DNA of 64,000 nucleotides from Candidatus Omnitrophota bacterium (GTDB taxonomy: Bacteria; CAIJMQ01). The notes under the pieces are model-generated. The model worked only from the letters and a program-made list of their open reading frames with translations. It was not told where the DNA came from and ran no database searches. The position numbers and the translations under genes were made by a program. Location of the stretch: the NCBI GenBank assembly GCA_018812925.1, contig JAHJCU010000004.1, forward strand, positions 308,289 through 372,288, read 5' to 3'. Below, piece after piece: positions 25,630-34,033 of this stretch. The number at the start of each line of letters is the position of its first letter. The stretch's first letter is position 1.

Positions 25630-25691
25630 CGTAAATAGTAATCTGTAATTTTTTAAAATTACCATTTACCAATTACTAATTACTGATTACG
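25630..25691. repeat. Intergenic hairpin between ligA and lepB
   Basis: The 21-nt arms 25630-25650 and 25671-25691 are reverse complements at 17 of 21 positions and consist of AATTACTA-type words. No T-run follows, so it is not a classical terminator. Confidence 0.7.
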
Positions 25692-25709
25692 AAAAAAGAA
25701 AAAACTAAA

Positions 25710-26429
25710 ATGACGAAACATATAATTAAAGAATGGGTTCAATCCATATTAATAGCATTTATCGTTGCCATGTTCATCCGGACTTTTTTCATACAGCCAT
25801 ATAATATCCCTTCCGGCTCAATGCTGCCGACATTAAAGATAGGCGACCATCCTTTAGTCAATAAACTAATTTACAAAATCAGAGAACCCCAACGCGGAGA
25901 TGTAATAGTTTTTTTATATCCTGTCATAGAACACGGGTGCGTGCAATGTAGTTACAAACATAAATTCTTGGGATTGTTTAATAGATATGAATACTGCTCT
26001 ATTTACGAATATCGCGAAGATTACGATAAAGTTAAATATGGACTTGTCCCTTTCGCACAATTACCGGACGATTGGACCTGCCCTGCATGCGGAGCAGATA
26101 AAAGTAGCTTTAAAAAATTGCCCCGAAAGCCTTTTATAAAAAGGTTAATCGGACTGCCCGGAGAAACCATCAAAATAGCTAACGGTAAAATTTATATTAA
26201 CGGTAAAGCACTGGAAGAACCGTTGAGTATAACGCAAAGACATTATGTGTCCGCAAAAAATTTCGGGACGGAAGAAATAAAAATTCCTCTTGATAGTTAT
26301 TTCGCTCTCGGTGATAATACAAGTAATTCAAAAGACAGCCGTTATTGGGGTTTTGTTCCAAAAGAAAATTTAATAGGGAAAGCCACATATATTTATTGGC
26401 CTATTCACAGAATAAGAAAAATACATTAG
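25710..26429 (+). CDS. lepB: Signal peptidase I with inserted rubredoxin-like domain
   Basis: A 239-residue S26 signal peptidase. Features are an N-terminal membrane helix (about 11-28), catalytic S37 in PSGSMLPTL, catalytic K144 in FIKRLIGLPGE, and the GDNTSNSKDSRYWG box at 201-214. Between residues 72 and 141, where ordinary enzymes have only a short loop, lie about 70 extra residues. They include C77-V-Q-C80, C96 and a stretch LPDDWTCPACGADKSSF (118-134) that reads like the second half of rubredoxin. The second Cys of the first rubredoxin knuckle is Tyr99, so CVQC may complete the site. The insert would lie on the extracytoplasmic face. A metal-binding regulatory or structural role is possible. 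Confidence 0.85.
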   Translation: MTKHIIKEWVQSILIAFIVAMFIRTFFIQPYNIPSGSMLPTLKIGDHPLVNKLIYKIREPQRGDVIVFLYPVIEHGCVQCSYKHKFLGLFNRYEYCSIYEYREDYDKVKYGLVPFAQLPDDWTCPACGADKSSFKKLPRKPFIKRLIGLPGETIKIANGKIYINGKALEEPLSITQRHYVSAKNFGTEEIKIPLDSYFALGDNTSNSKDSRYWGFVPKENLIGKATYIYWPIHRIRKIH

Positions 26430-26442
26430 GAGGAGAAAATAT

Positions 26443-27090
26443 ATGGAAAACACAGGCGTAATGGGTTCATATTTAAAAGCAAGATATTCGGTATTTAAAT
26501 GGCGAGCCGAACTGGCAATTGCCCAAAAAATCGTTTTGGCGCTTTGCATGGCGGGATTAACGGGTATTTTAGCTCAAACAAGAGTTTATTTACCCTGGAC
26601 ACCTATTCCGATTACGGGACAAACATTTGCAGTACTAATGGCAGGAGTACTTCTCGGCAAAAACTGGGGAGGAATAAGCCAGGCAATATATGTGGTGCTG
26701 GGCGTTGCCGGAATACCCTGGTTTGCAGGCGCAAGTGGTGGTTATGGCGCACTGATAGGCCCAAGCGGCGGATACCTAATAGGATTTATATTTGCGGCGT
26801 TATTTGTGGGACATTTTACAGATAAATATGTAAAAGCAAGGAACTTCTGGTCTTTGTTACTTATTATGTCATTTGCTAATTTTGCGCTTATTTACATCCC
26901 CGGATTACTACAATTAGGCATCTGGTTCAGATTAACAAAAGGTACCTTTCCAACTCTTTGGCAGTTACTTTTGATGGGAGCAACTCCATTTATAGCAGGC
27001 GGCATAATAAAAGTTTTTGCAGCCGCAACATTAGCTCAAAGTATTACTCCTAAAAAAGCTTTTAACAATGAAATAGATGCCCAAAGATGA
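26443..27090 (+). CDS. bioY: Biotin transporter BioY (S component)
   Basis: A 215-residue membrane protein with six helices. The TPIPITGQTFAVLMAG segment and the glycine-rich GGYGALIGPSGGYLIGF motif are diagnostic of BioY. It binds biotin and works alone or with the energy-coupling proteins EcfA and EcfT, which are not in this window. A strong Shine-Dalgarno (AGGAGG, about 26429-26434) precedes the ATG. It lies 13 nt after lepB and overlaps the DUF1284 gene by 4 nt. Confidence 0.93.
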   Translation: MENTGVMGSYLKARYSVFKWRAELAIAQKIVLALCMAGLTGILAQTRVYLPWTPIPITGQTFAVLMAGVLLGKNWGGISQAIYVVLGVAGIPWFAGASGGYGALIGPSGGYLIGFIFAALFVGHFTDKYVKARNFWSLLLIMSFANFALIYIPGLLQLGIWFRLTKGTFPTLWQLLLMGATPFIAGGIIKVFAAATLAQSITPKKAFNNEIDAQR

Positions 27091-27503
27091 TGAGTATTAT
27101 TGATACTATCCAGATTAGAGCACATCATCTTTTATGTATACAGGGTTTTCAGGGACACGGATATAGCGCAGATTTTGTGTCTAATATGACTCAGGTCATC
27201 AAAGATTTAAAATATCATAACAGGGAGATAGAAATAACTTCCGAATGCGACGTTATATGCCGAAACTGCCCCTACAACAAAAAAGAAGTATGCATAAAGA
27301 ATTCCGATTCGGCTGTAAAACTTAATGAAATGGATACAAAAGTTCTGAGAAAGTTGGGACTTAAAAAGGGCATAAAAGTAAAATTTGAAGATGCTTTATC
27401 TCTTATAAAAAAAATGTTTAAAAAACCGGACATACAAGACATTTGCAAAGATTGCAGTTGGAACGACAAATGTCTTTTGGTTAGCTCTTATGAAAATTTA
27501 TAA
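27087..27503 (+). CDS. DUF1284 cysteine-rich protein
   Basis: A 138-residue protein of the DUF1284 family, recognised from RAHHLLCIQGFQGHGYS and the following SADFVSNM. It carries conserved histidines and cysteines (HHLLC, CDVICRNCPYNKKEVC, CKDCSWNDKC) able to bind a metal or Fe-S cluster. The biochemical role is unknown. Its start overlaps bioY by 4 nt (ATGA type) and its end overlaps cysS by 14 nt, so translation is tightly coupled. Confidence 0.85.
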   Translation: MMSIIDTIQIRAHHLLCIQGFQGHGYSADFVSNMTQVIKDLKYHNREIEITSECDVICRNCPYNKKEVCIKNSDSAVKLNEMDTKVLRKLGLKKGIKVKFEDALSLIKKMFKKPDIQDICKDCSWNDKCLLVSSYENL

Positions 27504-28890
27504 TACGCTTTCAAGAAAAAAAGAAACTTTCAAACCTATAGAAAAAGATTTCGTAAGTCTTTATACCTGCGGGCCCACAGTTTACAACTATGCTCATATC
27601 GGCAATCTAAGAACTTATGTTTTCGAAGACATCTTTAAGAGAACCCTATTATCTAATGGCTATAAAGTAAAACACGTAATGAATATTACCGATGTCGGGC
27701 ATCTTACTTCCGATGAAGACGAAGGCGAAGACAAAATGGATGTTGCAGTAGCACGCGAGAAAAAAACTCCGGAAGAAATTGCCGATTTTTATGCTGACGC
27801 ATTTAAAGAAGATATTTCCAAACTAAACATTTTACAGCCGGATATCTGGTGTAAAGCCACGGAACACATTGCTGATATGATTAAATTAGTCGAAAGAATA
27901 GAAAAAAACGGTTATTCCTATGTTGGCAAAAACGGGAATGTTTATTTTGATACAAGCAAATTCGCCAATTACGGCAATTTTGCAAAACTTGATTTAGATA
28001 ATCTACAGTCAGGAGCAAGAATAGAAATAGACGAAGATAAGAAACATCCACGGGATTTTGTCCTTTGGTTTTTAACAAAGGGTTCAAAATTCAAAGGACA
28101 CATCTTGAAATGGAATTCGCCCTGGGGAGAAGGATGGCCCGGCTGGCACATAGAATGTTCCGCGATGTCTATAAAATATCTTGGTGAAAACTTTGATATT
28201 CATTGCGGAGGCGTAGACCATATTTCCATTCATCATACAAACGAAATTGCGCAAGCAGAAGCGGCAACCGGAAAGAAATGGGTAAATTACTGGCTTCACG
28301 GCGAGTTCTTAATTATGAAACAGGGAAAAATGGCTAAATCTGTGGGGAATTTTGTAACACTTAAAAGTTTAACCGACAAAAATTATGACCCTTTGGCTTT
28401 TAGATATATGTGCCTAAATACGCATTACCGGAAAAAATTAAATTTTGACTGGGAAGGATTAGACAGCGCGCGAAATGCTTTATCAACCTTGAGAGAAAAT
28501 ATAAGAATTCTTAAAGAAACCGATGGCTTGAAAACAGCACAAGAGAAAATAGAAGATTACAGGAGTAAATTCCTTGATGCAATAAATGATGATTTAAATA
28601 TGCCGCGAGCATTAGAAGTTGTATGGAAACTTATACGAGAAGAAGAACATATAAACAATCAAAAAAAATACGAAATTCTACTTGAATTCGATAAAATTCT
28701 AGGATTGGATTTAGGAAGAATAGAAACCTCAAGTAAAATCCCCAAAGAAATAGATGCACTAATAAAGAAACGCGAAGAATACAGAAAGAAAAAAGATTGG
28801 GAGAAAGCAGACGAAGTAAGAGAGGAAATCAGAAAGAAAGGTTATATTATTGAAGACGCTCCGGAAGGAATCAGAGTAAAACCCATTTAG
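27490..28890 (+). CDS. cysS: Cysteinyl-tRNA synthetase
   Basis: A 466-residue class I synthetase that charges tRNA-Cys. The zinc ligand C27 is in TCGPTVYNYAHIGN, which also holds the HIGN (HIGH) box at 36-39. WHIECSAMS and the CGGVDHISIHH segment contribute further zinc ligands. The KMSKS loop reads KMAKSVGN. The C-terminal helical anticodon-binding domain is complete. It overlaps the DUF1284 gene by 14 nt. Confidence 0.97.
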   Translation: MKIYNTLSRKKETFKPIEKDFVSLYTCGPTVYNYAHIGNLRTYVFEDIFKRTLLSNGYKVKHVMNITDVGHLTSDEDEGEDKMDVAVAREKKTPEEIADFYADAFKEDISKLNILQPDIWCKATEHIADMIKLVERIEKNGYSYVGKNGNVYFDTSKFANYGNFAKLDLDNLQSGARIEIDEDKKHPRDFVLWFLTKGSKFKGHILKWNSPWGEGWPGWHIECSAMSIKYLGENFDIHCGGVDHISIHHTNEIAQAEAATGKKWVNYWLHGEFLIMKQGKMAKSVGNFVTLKSLTDKNYDPLAFRYMCLNTHYRKKLNFDWEGLDSARNALSTLRENIRILKETDGLKTAQEKIEDYRSKFLDAINDDLNMPRALEVVWKLIREEEHINNQKKYEILLEFDKILGLDLGRIETSSKIPKEIDALIKKREEYRKKKDWEKADEVREEIRKKGYIIEDAPEGIRVKPI

Positions 28891-28927
28891 CAATTAATCC
28901 TTTGGCTTATCTATCCCATTAATATTT

Positions 28928-29782
28928 ATGAATAAAATACTTAAACAGCACATTACCCTGATAGGAGTTTTATTTGTTGGATTTCTTGGACTTCTTGACC
29001 ACTTGACGGGGTATGAGATGTCGTTTTCAATTTTTTATTTATTGCCTATTATCGGTGTTTCATGGTTTCACAGAACATCCCGCGCAGTAATAATATCAAT
29101 ATTAAGTACATTAACATGGTTAATTGCAGATGTAACTTCAGGGAATCGTTATTCTAATTTTATTATACCTTTGTGGAACGCTATTATGCGATTAGGGTTC
29201 TTTTTTATAATAACTTTTTTTGTAGCAAATATTAAAGATTTATTAGAGAAAGAACATTTGTCAGCAAGAATAGATTTTCTAACCGAAGTAAATAATAGTA
29301 GAGCTTTTTATGAATTAGCAAAAACAGAAATAAATAGAGTTAGTAGATTTCCAAGTCCATTTACAATTGCTTATATAGACATAGATAATTTTAAAAAGGT
29401 GAATGATATCCTAGGGCATAACAGTGGTGACGAGCTCTTACATTCATTGGCTAACAACCTAAAGAATAATACCCGTTCAATTGATATAATCGGAAGGCTC
29501 GGCGGTGACGAATTTGCTGTTTTCATGCCGGAAACCAACGAAGAACAAGCCAAGACAGCTATTAATAAAATCCATAAATATCTTTCGGAAGCTGTACAAT
29601 CTAATAAATGGCCGATATCTTTTAGTATCGGTGTTATCACCTGTTTTAGAGCATGCAAATTAGAAGAACTGATAAAGGAAGCGGATAATTTAATGTATTC
29701 AGTAAAAAAGGACGGTAAAAACGGAATCAAATACAAAATTCAAAACACATCGGCAACAATGCCTAACAGTAAACAGACTTAG
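28928..29782 (+). CDS. Membrane-bound diguanylate cyclase
   Basis: A 284-residue protein. Four hydrophobic helices (about 8-27, 32-47, 52-68, 82-101) anchor a short coiled linker and a GGDEF domain. The active-site GGDEF is intact at 192-196. An RxxD inhibitory site (R183-S-I-D186) lies exactly five residues upstream, so product feedback is expected. It makes c-di-GMP. Possible targets in this window are the PNAG synthase (pgaCD) and the MshEN-domain protein at 51669-52697. Its membrane domain senses an unknown signal. Confidence 0.93.
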   Translation: MNKILKQHITLIGVLFVGFLGLLDHLTGYEMSFSIFYLLPIIGVSWFHRTSRAVIISILSTLTWLIADVTSGNRYSNFIIPLWNAIMRLGFFFIITFFVANIKDLLEKEHLSARIDFLTEVNNSRAFYELAKTEINRVSRFPSPFTIAYIDIDNFKKVNDILGHNSGDELLHSLANNLKNNTRSIDIIGRLGGDEFAVFMPETNEEQAKTAINKIHKYLSEAVQSNKWPISFSIGVITCFRACKLEELIKEADNLMYSVKKDGKNGIKYKIQNTSATMPNSKQT

Positions 29783-29827
29783 TAATTACAAATCATTTTT
29801 CAACTGATAAAGAAATTACAACAGTGG

Positions 29828-29850
29828 TATAATCCAATTTCCAAAGGAGG
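29828..29850 (+). promoter_or_regulatory. TATAAT box and strong RBS ahead of the DUF4321 gene
   Basis: A consensus TATAAT at 29828-29833 is followed by AAAGGAGG (about 29843-29850). The -35 region is weak. Confidence 0.4.
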
Positions 29851-29858
29851 ATAAATAT

Positions 29859-30131
29859 ATGAACGGACAAGGCGCGAATAAAGGTGTTCTGTTTTTCCTT
29901 GTAATAATTATTCTCGGAGCCATTTTAGGAGGCGTTCTCGGGGAAATTCTGGGTTTAATAGTTACAGGAGGAATATTAAACAGAATATTGGTAACAGGAA
30001 TATCTCTTTCCCTAAGCCCCGCAACTTTGGATTTGGCAGTCTTAAGTTTTACATTCGGAGTAGGCATGAAACTCAATCTGCTTTCAGTATTTGGAATTGC
30101 GGGAGCTATGTGGTTATTTTATAAAATGTAA
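29859..30131 (+). CDS. DUF4321 small membrane protein
   Basis: A 90-residue protein with two or three hydrophobic helices. The GGVLGEILGLIVTGG segment and the terminal TFGVGMKLNLLSVFGIAGA match DUF4321, a family of unknown function found in many bacteria, often near cell-envelope genes. A strong Shine-Dalgarno precedes the start. It stands alone between the GGDEF gene and nfnA. Confidence 0.75.
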   Translation: MNGQGANKGVLFFLVIIILGAILGGVLGEILGLIVTGGILNRILVTGISLSLSPATLDLAVLSFTFGVGMKLNLLSVFGIAGAMWLFYKM

Positions 30132-30136
30132 TTTCT

Positions 30137-30157
30137 ATCCCAATGTAATGTCGGGAC
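30137..30157. repeat. Short palindrome near the end of the DUF4321 gene
   Basis: TCCCAATGTAATGTCGGGA is an imperfect copy of the perfect hairpin TCCCGACGTAACGTCGGGA found at the apex of the candidate 6S RNA (about 37237-37255). Confidence 0.5.
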
Positions 30158-30184
30158 AATATTAACCTCTATCAACTAAAAATT

Positions 30185-31009
30185 ATGAAGCTAAACGAAA
30201 TAGTAAATAAAAAAGAATTGGCTCCCAGTGTCAAACTTTTTGATATATACGCGCCTAATATAGCAAAGAAATGCCTGCCCGGTAACTTCATAATATTGAT
30301 GGTATCCGAATACGGGGAAAGAATCCCTCTTACAATAAATGACTGTGATAGAGCGAAGGGAACGATAAGAATCATCGTTCAGGAAATAGGCAGAACAACA
30401 CAAGAACTTGGCAAAATGAAAGTGGGAGAAATCATCCCCAATCTGATGGGTCCGCTCGGTCATGCCTCCCATATAGAAAAATTCGGTAAAGTGGTATGCA
30501 TAGGAGGCGGAGTGGGAACCGCAGTAATGTATCCCATTGCAAAAGCACTAAAAGAAAAAGGAAACGAAGTTATCACGATTATAGGCGCAAAAACAAAAGA
30601 GCTTGTAATCCTTGAAGAAGAGATGAAAAAAATCAGCTCTTCCGTCCACATTACCACTGACGACGGAAGTTACGGAAAGAAAGGTTTTGTAACCGATGCC
30701 TTGAACGAAATTCTCTCGGCACAAAAGATAGACAGAGTATTTGCAATCGGTCCGCTTATAATGATGAAGATAATAAGCGAAATAACAAAACAGTATTCAA
30801 TTCCCACAATCGTCAGTTTAAATCCCATAATGATAGACGGAACGGGAATGTGCGGCGGTTGTCGTGTAAGCGTGGGCAATGAAACAAAATTCGCCTGTGT
30901 TGACGGCCCGGAATTCGATGCGCACAAAGTCAATTTTGATGAACTACTGCATAGAAATAATAGATTTGCCGAAGAAGAACAACATTCGTGCAAACTCCAA
31001 GAAAAATGA
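30185..31009 (+). CDS. nfnA: Sulfide dehydrogenase/NfnA-type FAD and 2Fe-2S subunit
   Basis: A 274-residue FNR-superfamily flavoprotein. The NAD-binding GGGVGTAVMYPIAKAL is followed near the C-terminus by a 2Fe-2S motif with DGTGMCGGCRVSV and FACVDGPEFD. This arrangement is that of the small subunit of NADH-dependent ferredoxin:NADP oxidoreductase (NfnA) and of sulfide dehydrogenase SudB. It forms a heterodimer with the next gene product. It would exchange electrons among NADH, NADPH and ferredoxin by flavin-based bifurcation. Its TGA overlaps the ATG at 31006. Confidence 0.88.
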   Translation: MKLNEIVNKKELAPSVKLFDIYAPNIAKKCLPGNFIILMVSEYGERIPLTINDCDRAKGTIRIIVQEIGRTTQELGKMKVGEIIPNLMGPLGHASHIEKFGKVVCIGGGVGTAVMYPIAKALKEKGNEVITIIGAKTKELVILEEEMKKISSSVHITTDDGSYGKKGFVTDALNEILSAQKIDRVFAIGPLIMMKIISEITKQYSIPTIVSLNPIMIDGTGMCGGCRVSVGNETKFACVDGPEFDAHKVNFDELLHRNNRFAEEEQHSCKLQEK

Positions 31010-32382
31010 GAAAAAGACCTGTAGAAGAAAGAATAAAAGATTTTGAAGAAGTTGCTTTGGGTTTTAGCAAAGAAGAAGCAATAGCCGAAGCAACCAGATG
31101 TCTGCAATGTAAAAAACCTCTTTGTATAAATGGCTGCCCAGTCCAGATAAATATTCCTAAATTCATAAAAGAAATTGCCGAAGAAAAATTTAGTAATGCG
31201 ATCAAAACATTAAAAGAAACTAACAGCCTGCCGGGAATCTGCGGGAGAGTGTGTCCGCAGGAAACACAATGCGAAATGTTCTGTATCTTGGGCAAAAAAG
31301 GCAAACCCATAGATATCGGAACACTTGAGAGGTTTGCATCAGATTGGGAAATTAAATTAGACCAAAGACCAAAAGCCAAAAGCCAAGAGCCAAGAGCCAA
31401 GAACCAAGAGCAAGTTAAGTTGGCGGTGGTCGGTTCAGGTCCTGCAGGACTTACTTGCGCGGGCGAACTTGCAAAGATGGGTTATGATGTAACGATATTC
31501 GAAAGCTTGCATAAAGCAGGCGGTGTATTAAGATACGGCATACCTGAATTCCGTATGCCCCGTGATATTCTCGACAGCGAAATCCAATATGTAAAAGATT
31601 TGGGAGTCCAAATAAGATGCGATGTCTTAATAGGAAAAACATTTTCCATAGACGAACTTTTTGAAGCAGGATATAAAGCGATATTCATCGCAAGCGGCGC
31701 CGGATTACCGCAGTTTTTGAATATAGAAGGTGAAAATGCCAACGGCGTTTATTCCGCAAACGAATTTCTCACCCGCGCCAACCTGATGAAAGCCTATGAT
31801 AAACAATATCATACTCCTATAAAAATCGGGAAAAAAGTCGGCGTGATAGGCGGCGGTAATGTTGCAATGGATTCAGCACGTGTCGCTTTAAGATTAGGCG
31901 CTGAAGAAGTTTATCTGGTTTACAGGCGTTCTGAACAAGAAATGCCTGCAAGAGAAGAAGAAAGGGAGAACGCCAAAGAAGAGGGAATACAATTTAAAAT
32001 TCTAACGCAACCGGTCAGAATAAAAACAGATGACAAGGGATGGGTGAAAGAAATTGAGTGCCTGCAGATGCAACTCGGCGAGCCCGATGAATCCGGCAGA
32101 AGAAGACCTGTCCCGATAAAAGATTCCAATTTTTCTATTCCTTTGGATACTATTGTTATCGCAATAGGACAAAATCCAAACCCTCTTATCCCATCATCCA
32201 CTCCAAATCTAAAAACCGGCAAGAAAGGGACAATAGAAGCAAATGAAGCGGGAGCAACATCTATTGAAGGAGTATTTGCAGGCGGCGATATTGTAACCGG
32301 CGCCGCAACGGTCATAGAAGCAATGGGCGCAGGAAGAAAAGCCGCAAAGGCAATGGATGAGTACATCAAAAACAAGTTATAA
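31006..32382 (+). CDS. nfnB: NADPH-dependent glutamate synthase small-chain-like subunit (NfnB/GltA)
   Basis: About 458 residues. N-terminal cysteines form two 4Fe-4S sites (CLQCKKPLCINGCPV and CGRVCPQETQCEMFC), followed by FAD motif GSGPAGLTCAG and NADPH motif GGGNVAMD. The ATG at 31006 overlaps the nfnA stop (ATGA) and is preferred to a GTG at 30988. Around residues 122-136 (KAKSQEPRAKNQEQ) sits a low-complexity insert encoded by CCAAAAG/CCAAGAG words (31363-31412), likely one arm of a genome repeat. With nfnA it forms a bifurcating transhydrogenase, or a sulfide dehydrogenase. Confidence 0.88.
   Translation: MRKRPVEERIKDFEEVALGFSKEEAIAEATRCLQCKKPLCINGCPVQINIPKFIKEIAEEKFSNAIKTLKETNSLPGICGRVCPQETQCEMFCILGKKGKPIDIGTLERFASDWEIKLDQRPKAKSQEPRAKNQEQVKLAVVGSGPAGLTCAGELAKMGYDVTIFESLHKAGGVLRYGIPEFRMPRDILDSEIQYVKDLGVQIRCDVLIGKTFSIDELFEAGYKAIFIASGAGLPQFLNIEGENANGVYSANEFLTRANLMKAYDKQYHTPIKIGKKVGVIGGGNVAMDSARVALRLGAEEVYLVYRRSEQEMPAREEERENAKEEGIQFKILTQPVRIKTDDKGWVKEIECLQMQLGEPDESGRRRPVPIKDSNFSIPLDTIVIAIGQNPNPLIPSSTPNLKTGKKGTIEANEAGATSIEGVFAGGDIVTGAATVIEAMGAGRKAAKAMDEYIKNKL
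31363..31412. repeat. Low-complexity CCAAAAG-type words inside nfnB
   Basis: The reading frame runs through repeated AGCCAAAAGCCAAGAGCCA words, unlike the flanking codons. Similar CCAAGATACA words occur at about 1963 and 40887. No complementary arm is nearby. Confidence 0.5.
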
Positions 32383-32426
32383 GTTGTAAGTGGTAAGTTA
32401 AAGACTAAAACAAAAAATTGATGCTA

Positions 32427-32446
32427 GATACTAGATTCTCGATGCT
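32427..32446 (+). repeat. Left inverted repeat of the HEPN cassette
   Basis: GATACTAGATTCTCGATGCT pairs with 33352-33371 at 19 of 20 positions. Confidence 0.85.
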
Positions 32447-32556
32447 AGTAGAAACAAAGAAAAATAATGGTCGCATCTTGTATTAACATATTTGTGTAGA
32501 CCATGCTCTTTTTTGATTCATTTATCGGTTTCAAGAAAGGCATGCTGGGGTAATAT

Positions 32557-33360
32557 ATGACACGAATATTAAGGGACGAGGATGTAGAAAAAATTGAACA
32601 GAATTTAATATTGCTAAAAAGTCGTTACACAAAGCTTGTTTTTAAGATTTTCAATATACAAAATGTCTTTAAAAATGAAAAGTCTAAAGAATATTTAATT
32701 CATGGCGTTGTACGTCGATTAGATGTTATTGAACGTTGCGTTGAGAATATTTATTCTATATTTCCTCTGAGGAGAGAAAAATTATTAAGTAGAGACGAGT
32801 TAAAGGATGTCGATATAAACCTGCATGCTTTTTTTATAAATATTTTTGGACTTTTAGATAACATAGCTTGGGTAGTTGTGTATGAAAAGAACAAATCAGT
32901 AACGATTGATAAACGAACTGTTGGTTTATATAAAAAGGAAACACAAGAGTGTTTAGATGATGATTTTAAGAAATATTTAAATTCAGACATAATGAAAAAA
33001 TGGCACGATGAATATTTAAGAAATTATCGTAATGCATTATCTCATCGAATCCCACTCTATGTGCATCCTAAAAAGCTGACACAAAAACAAAAAGAACAAG
33101 AAGAAGTTATTGGCGAAAAAATAGTAGAGGCAATGAAAAACCAAGACACTGATGAAATGGATACCTTACAAAGAGAGATGGATGGTATCGGAGAACCATC
33201 TCCTTCTTTTGTGCATTCATTATCAGAAACAGGTAACAAATTTGTAATATTACATGCTCAAGTAATCACTGATTTTGGAACAGTAGAAGAAATTATCAAA
33301 AAATTTTGCGAATCATTTGAAGTAGTTAATCCGACAAAGAATTTTTCAACGAGCATCTAG
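32557..33360 (+). CDS. HEPN-like protein of unknown function
   Basis: A 267-residue, mostly helical protein. Residues 155-163 read RNYRNALSH, giving an R158-x4-H163 motif typical of HEPN RNases and of Abi-like defence proteins. The segment FGLLDNIAWVVV earlier resembles the conserved helix of HEPN-like families. The 200-240 region is acidic and may be disordered. The stop codon TAG lies inside the right inverted repeat (33352-33371). No partner gene lies inside the repeats, so if it is a toxin its antitoxin is missing or external. RNase activity is an inference from one motif. Confidence 0.6.
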   Translation: MTRILRDEDVEKIEQNLILLKSRYTKLVFKIFNIQNVFKNEKSKEYLIHGVVRRLDVIERCVENIYSIFPLRREKLLSRDELKDVDINLHAFFINIFGLLDNIAWVVVYEKNKSVTIDKRTVGLYKKETQECLDDDFKKYLNSDIMKKWHDEYLRNYRNALSHRIPLYVHPKKLTQKQKEQEEVIGEKIVEAMKNQDTDEMDTLQREMDGIGEPSPSFVHSLSETGNKFVILHAQVITDFGTVEEIIKKFCESFEVVNPTKNFSTSI

Positions 33361-33371
33361 AATCTAGTATC
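33352..33371 (-). repeat. Right inverted repeat of the HEPN cassette
   Basis: AGCATCTAGAATCTAGTATC is the complement of 32427-32446 with one mismatch. It contains the TAG stop of the HEPN gene. Confidence 0.85.
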
Positions 33372-33430
33372 CAGAATCTAAAACTTTTCCCTTTTTCCCC
33401 TGTCTGTTATATAATAAATCTTTGAAACAT

Positions 33431-33516
33431 GCGGACGTGGCGGAATTGGTATACGCGTATGGCTTAGGACCATATCCCTTCGTGGGTTGAGAGTTCAAGT
33501 CTCTCCGTCCGCACCA
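33431..33516 (+). tRNA. tRNA-Leu (anticodon TAG)
   Basis: The acceptor stem GCGGACG pairs with CGTCCGC. The anticodon loop CTTAGGA gives TAG, reading CTA/CTN leucine codons. A long class II variable arm and the TTCAAGT T-loop are present. The 3' ACCA is encoded. Confidence 0.96.
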
Positions 33517-33530
33517 CAATCAGGGATTTG

Positions 33531-33634
33531 ACCCCGTTGAAGATTTAAAAAGATGCGGGATATTTGTTAACCACACAAGCAATTATTACTCTATATAGTA
33601 CTTAATAGGTCGTTTGTTAAATCTTTTACGGGGT
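33531..33634. repeat. Family A-like inverted repeat between the two tRNAs
   Basis: Arms at 33531-33548 (ACCCCGTTGAAGATTTAA) and 33617-33634 are complementary at 16 of 18 positions around a 68-nt loop. The ACCCCGTT end is shared with the elements in ogg and near dapL. Confidence 0.75.
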
Positions 33635-33719
33635 TGACAGTTTAGGGTTTATGGTTTATAGTTGTCGTTTCCAAATCGCATACAATAGACCATACACTAT
33701 AGATTATTGGTTGGTTTTT

Positions 33720-33791
33720 GCGGGTGTAGCTCAGTGGTAGAGCATCACGTTGCCAACGTGAGGGTCACGAGTCCGAATCTCGTCGCCCGCT
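33720..33791 (+). tRNA. tRNA-Gly (anticodon GCC)
   Basis: The acceptor GCGGGTG pairs with CGCCCGC (one G-T). The anticodon stem TCACG/CGTGA holds TTGCCAA, giving GCC. The discriminator is T, as in bacterial tRNA-Gly. CCA is not encoded, unlike the tRNA-Leu just upstream. Confidence 0.95.
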
Positions 33792-33793
33792 CT

Positions 33794-33871
33794 GATTATC
33801 ACAAAGGGATATCTGCGTGATAATCACCCCGAGAGTATCCCGAAGGTTTTCGGGATGGCTTACGACGGGGT
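33794..33871. repeat. Two adjacent hairpins downstream of tRNA-Gly
   Basis: GATTATCAC (33794-33802) pairs with GTGATAATC (33817-33825). It is followed by ACCCCG...CGGGGT arms (33826-33871) around ATCCCGAA/TTCGGGAT. No T-run is present. The remaining 160 nt before tig contains a weak ACAGAT/ATCTGT dyad at about 33956-33980. Confidence 0.65.
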
Positions 33872-34033
33872 CTTGCGAAAGATAGCAATCTACGCTGAAA
33901 CACGCAGGAACAGAACGGAGACACAATAGAAGTACATAGTAGACAGACAACAGAATACAGATATTTTTTAATCTGTGTAATCTTCTTTTGAAATCTGAGT
34001 AATCATATATTTGAGTGAAACGAGAATAACAAA

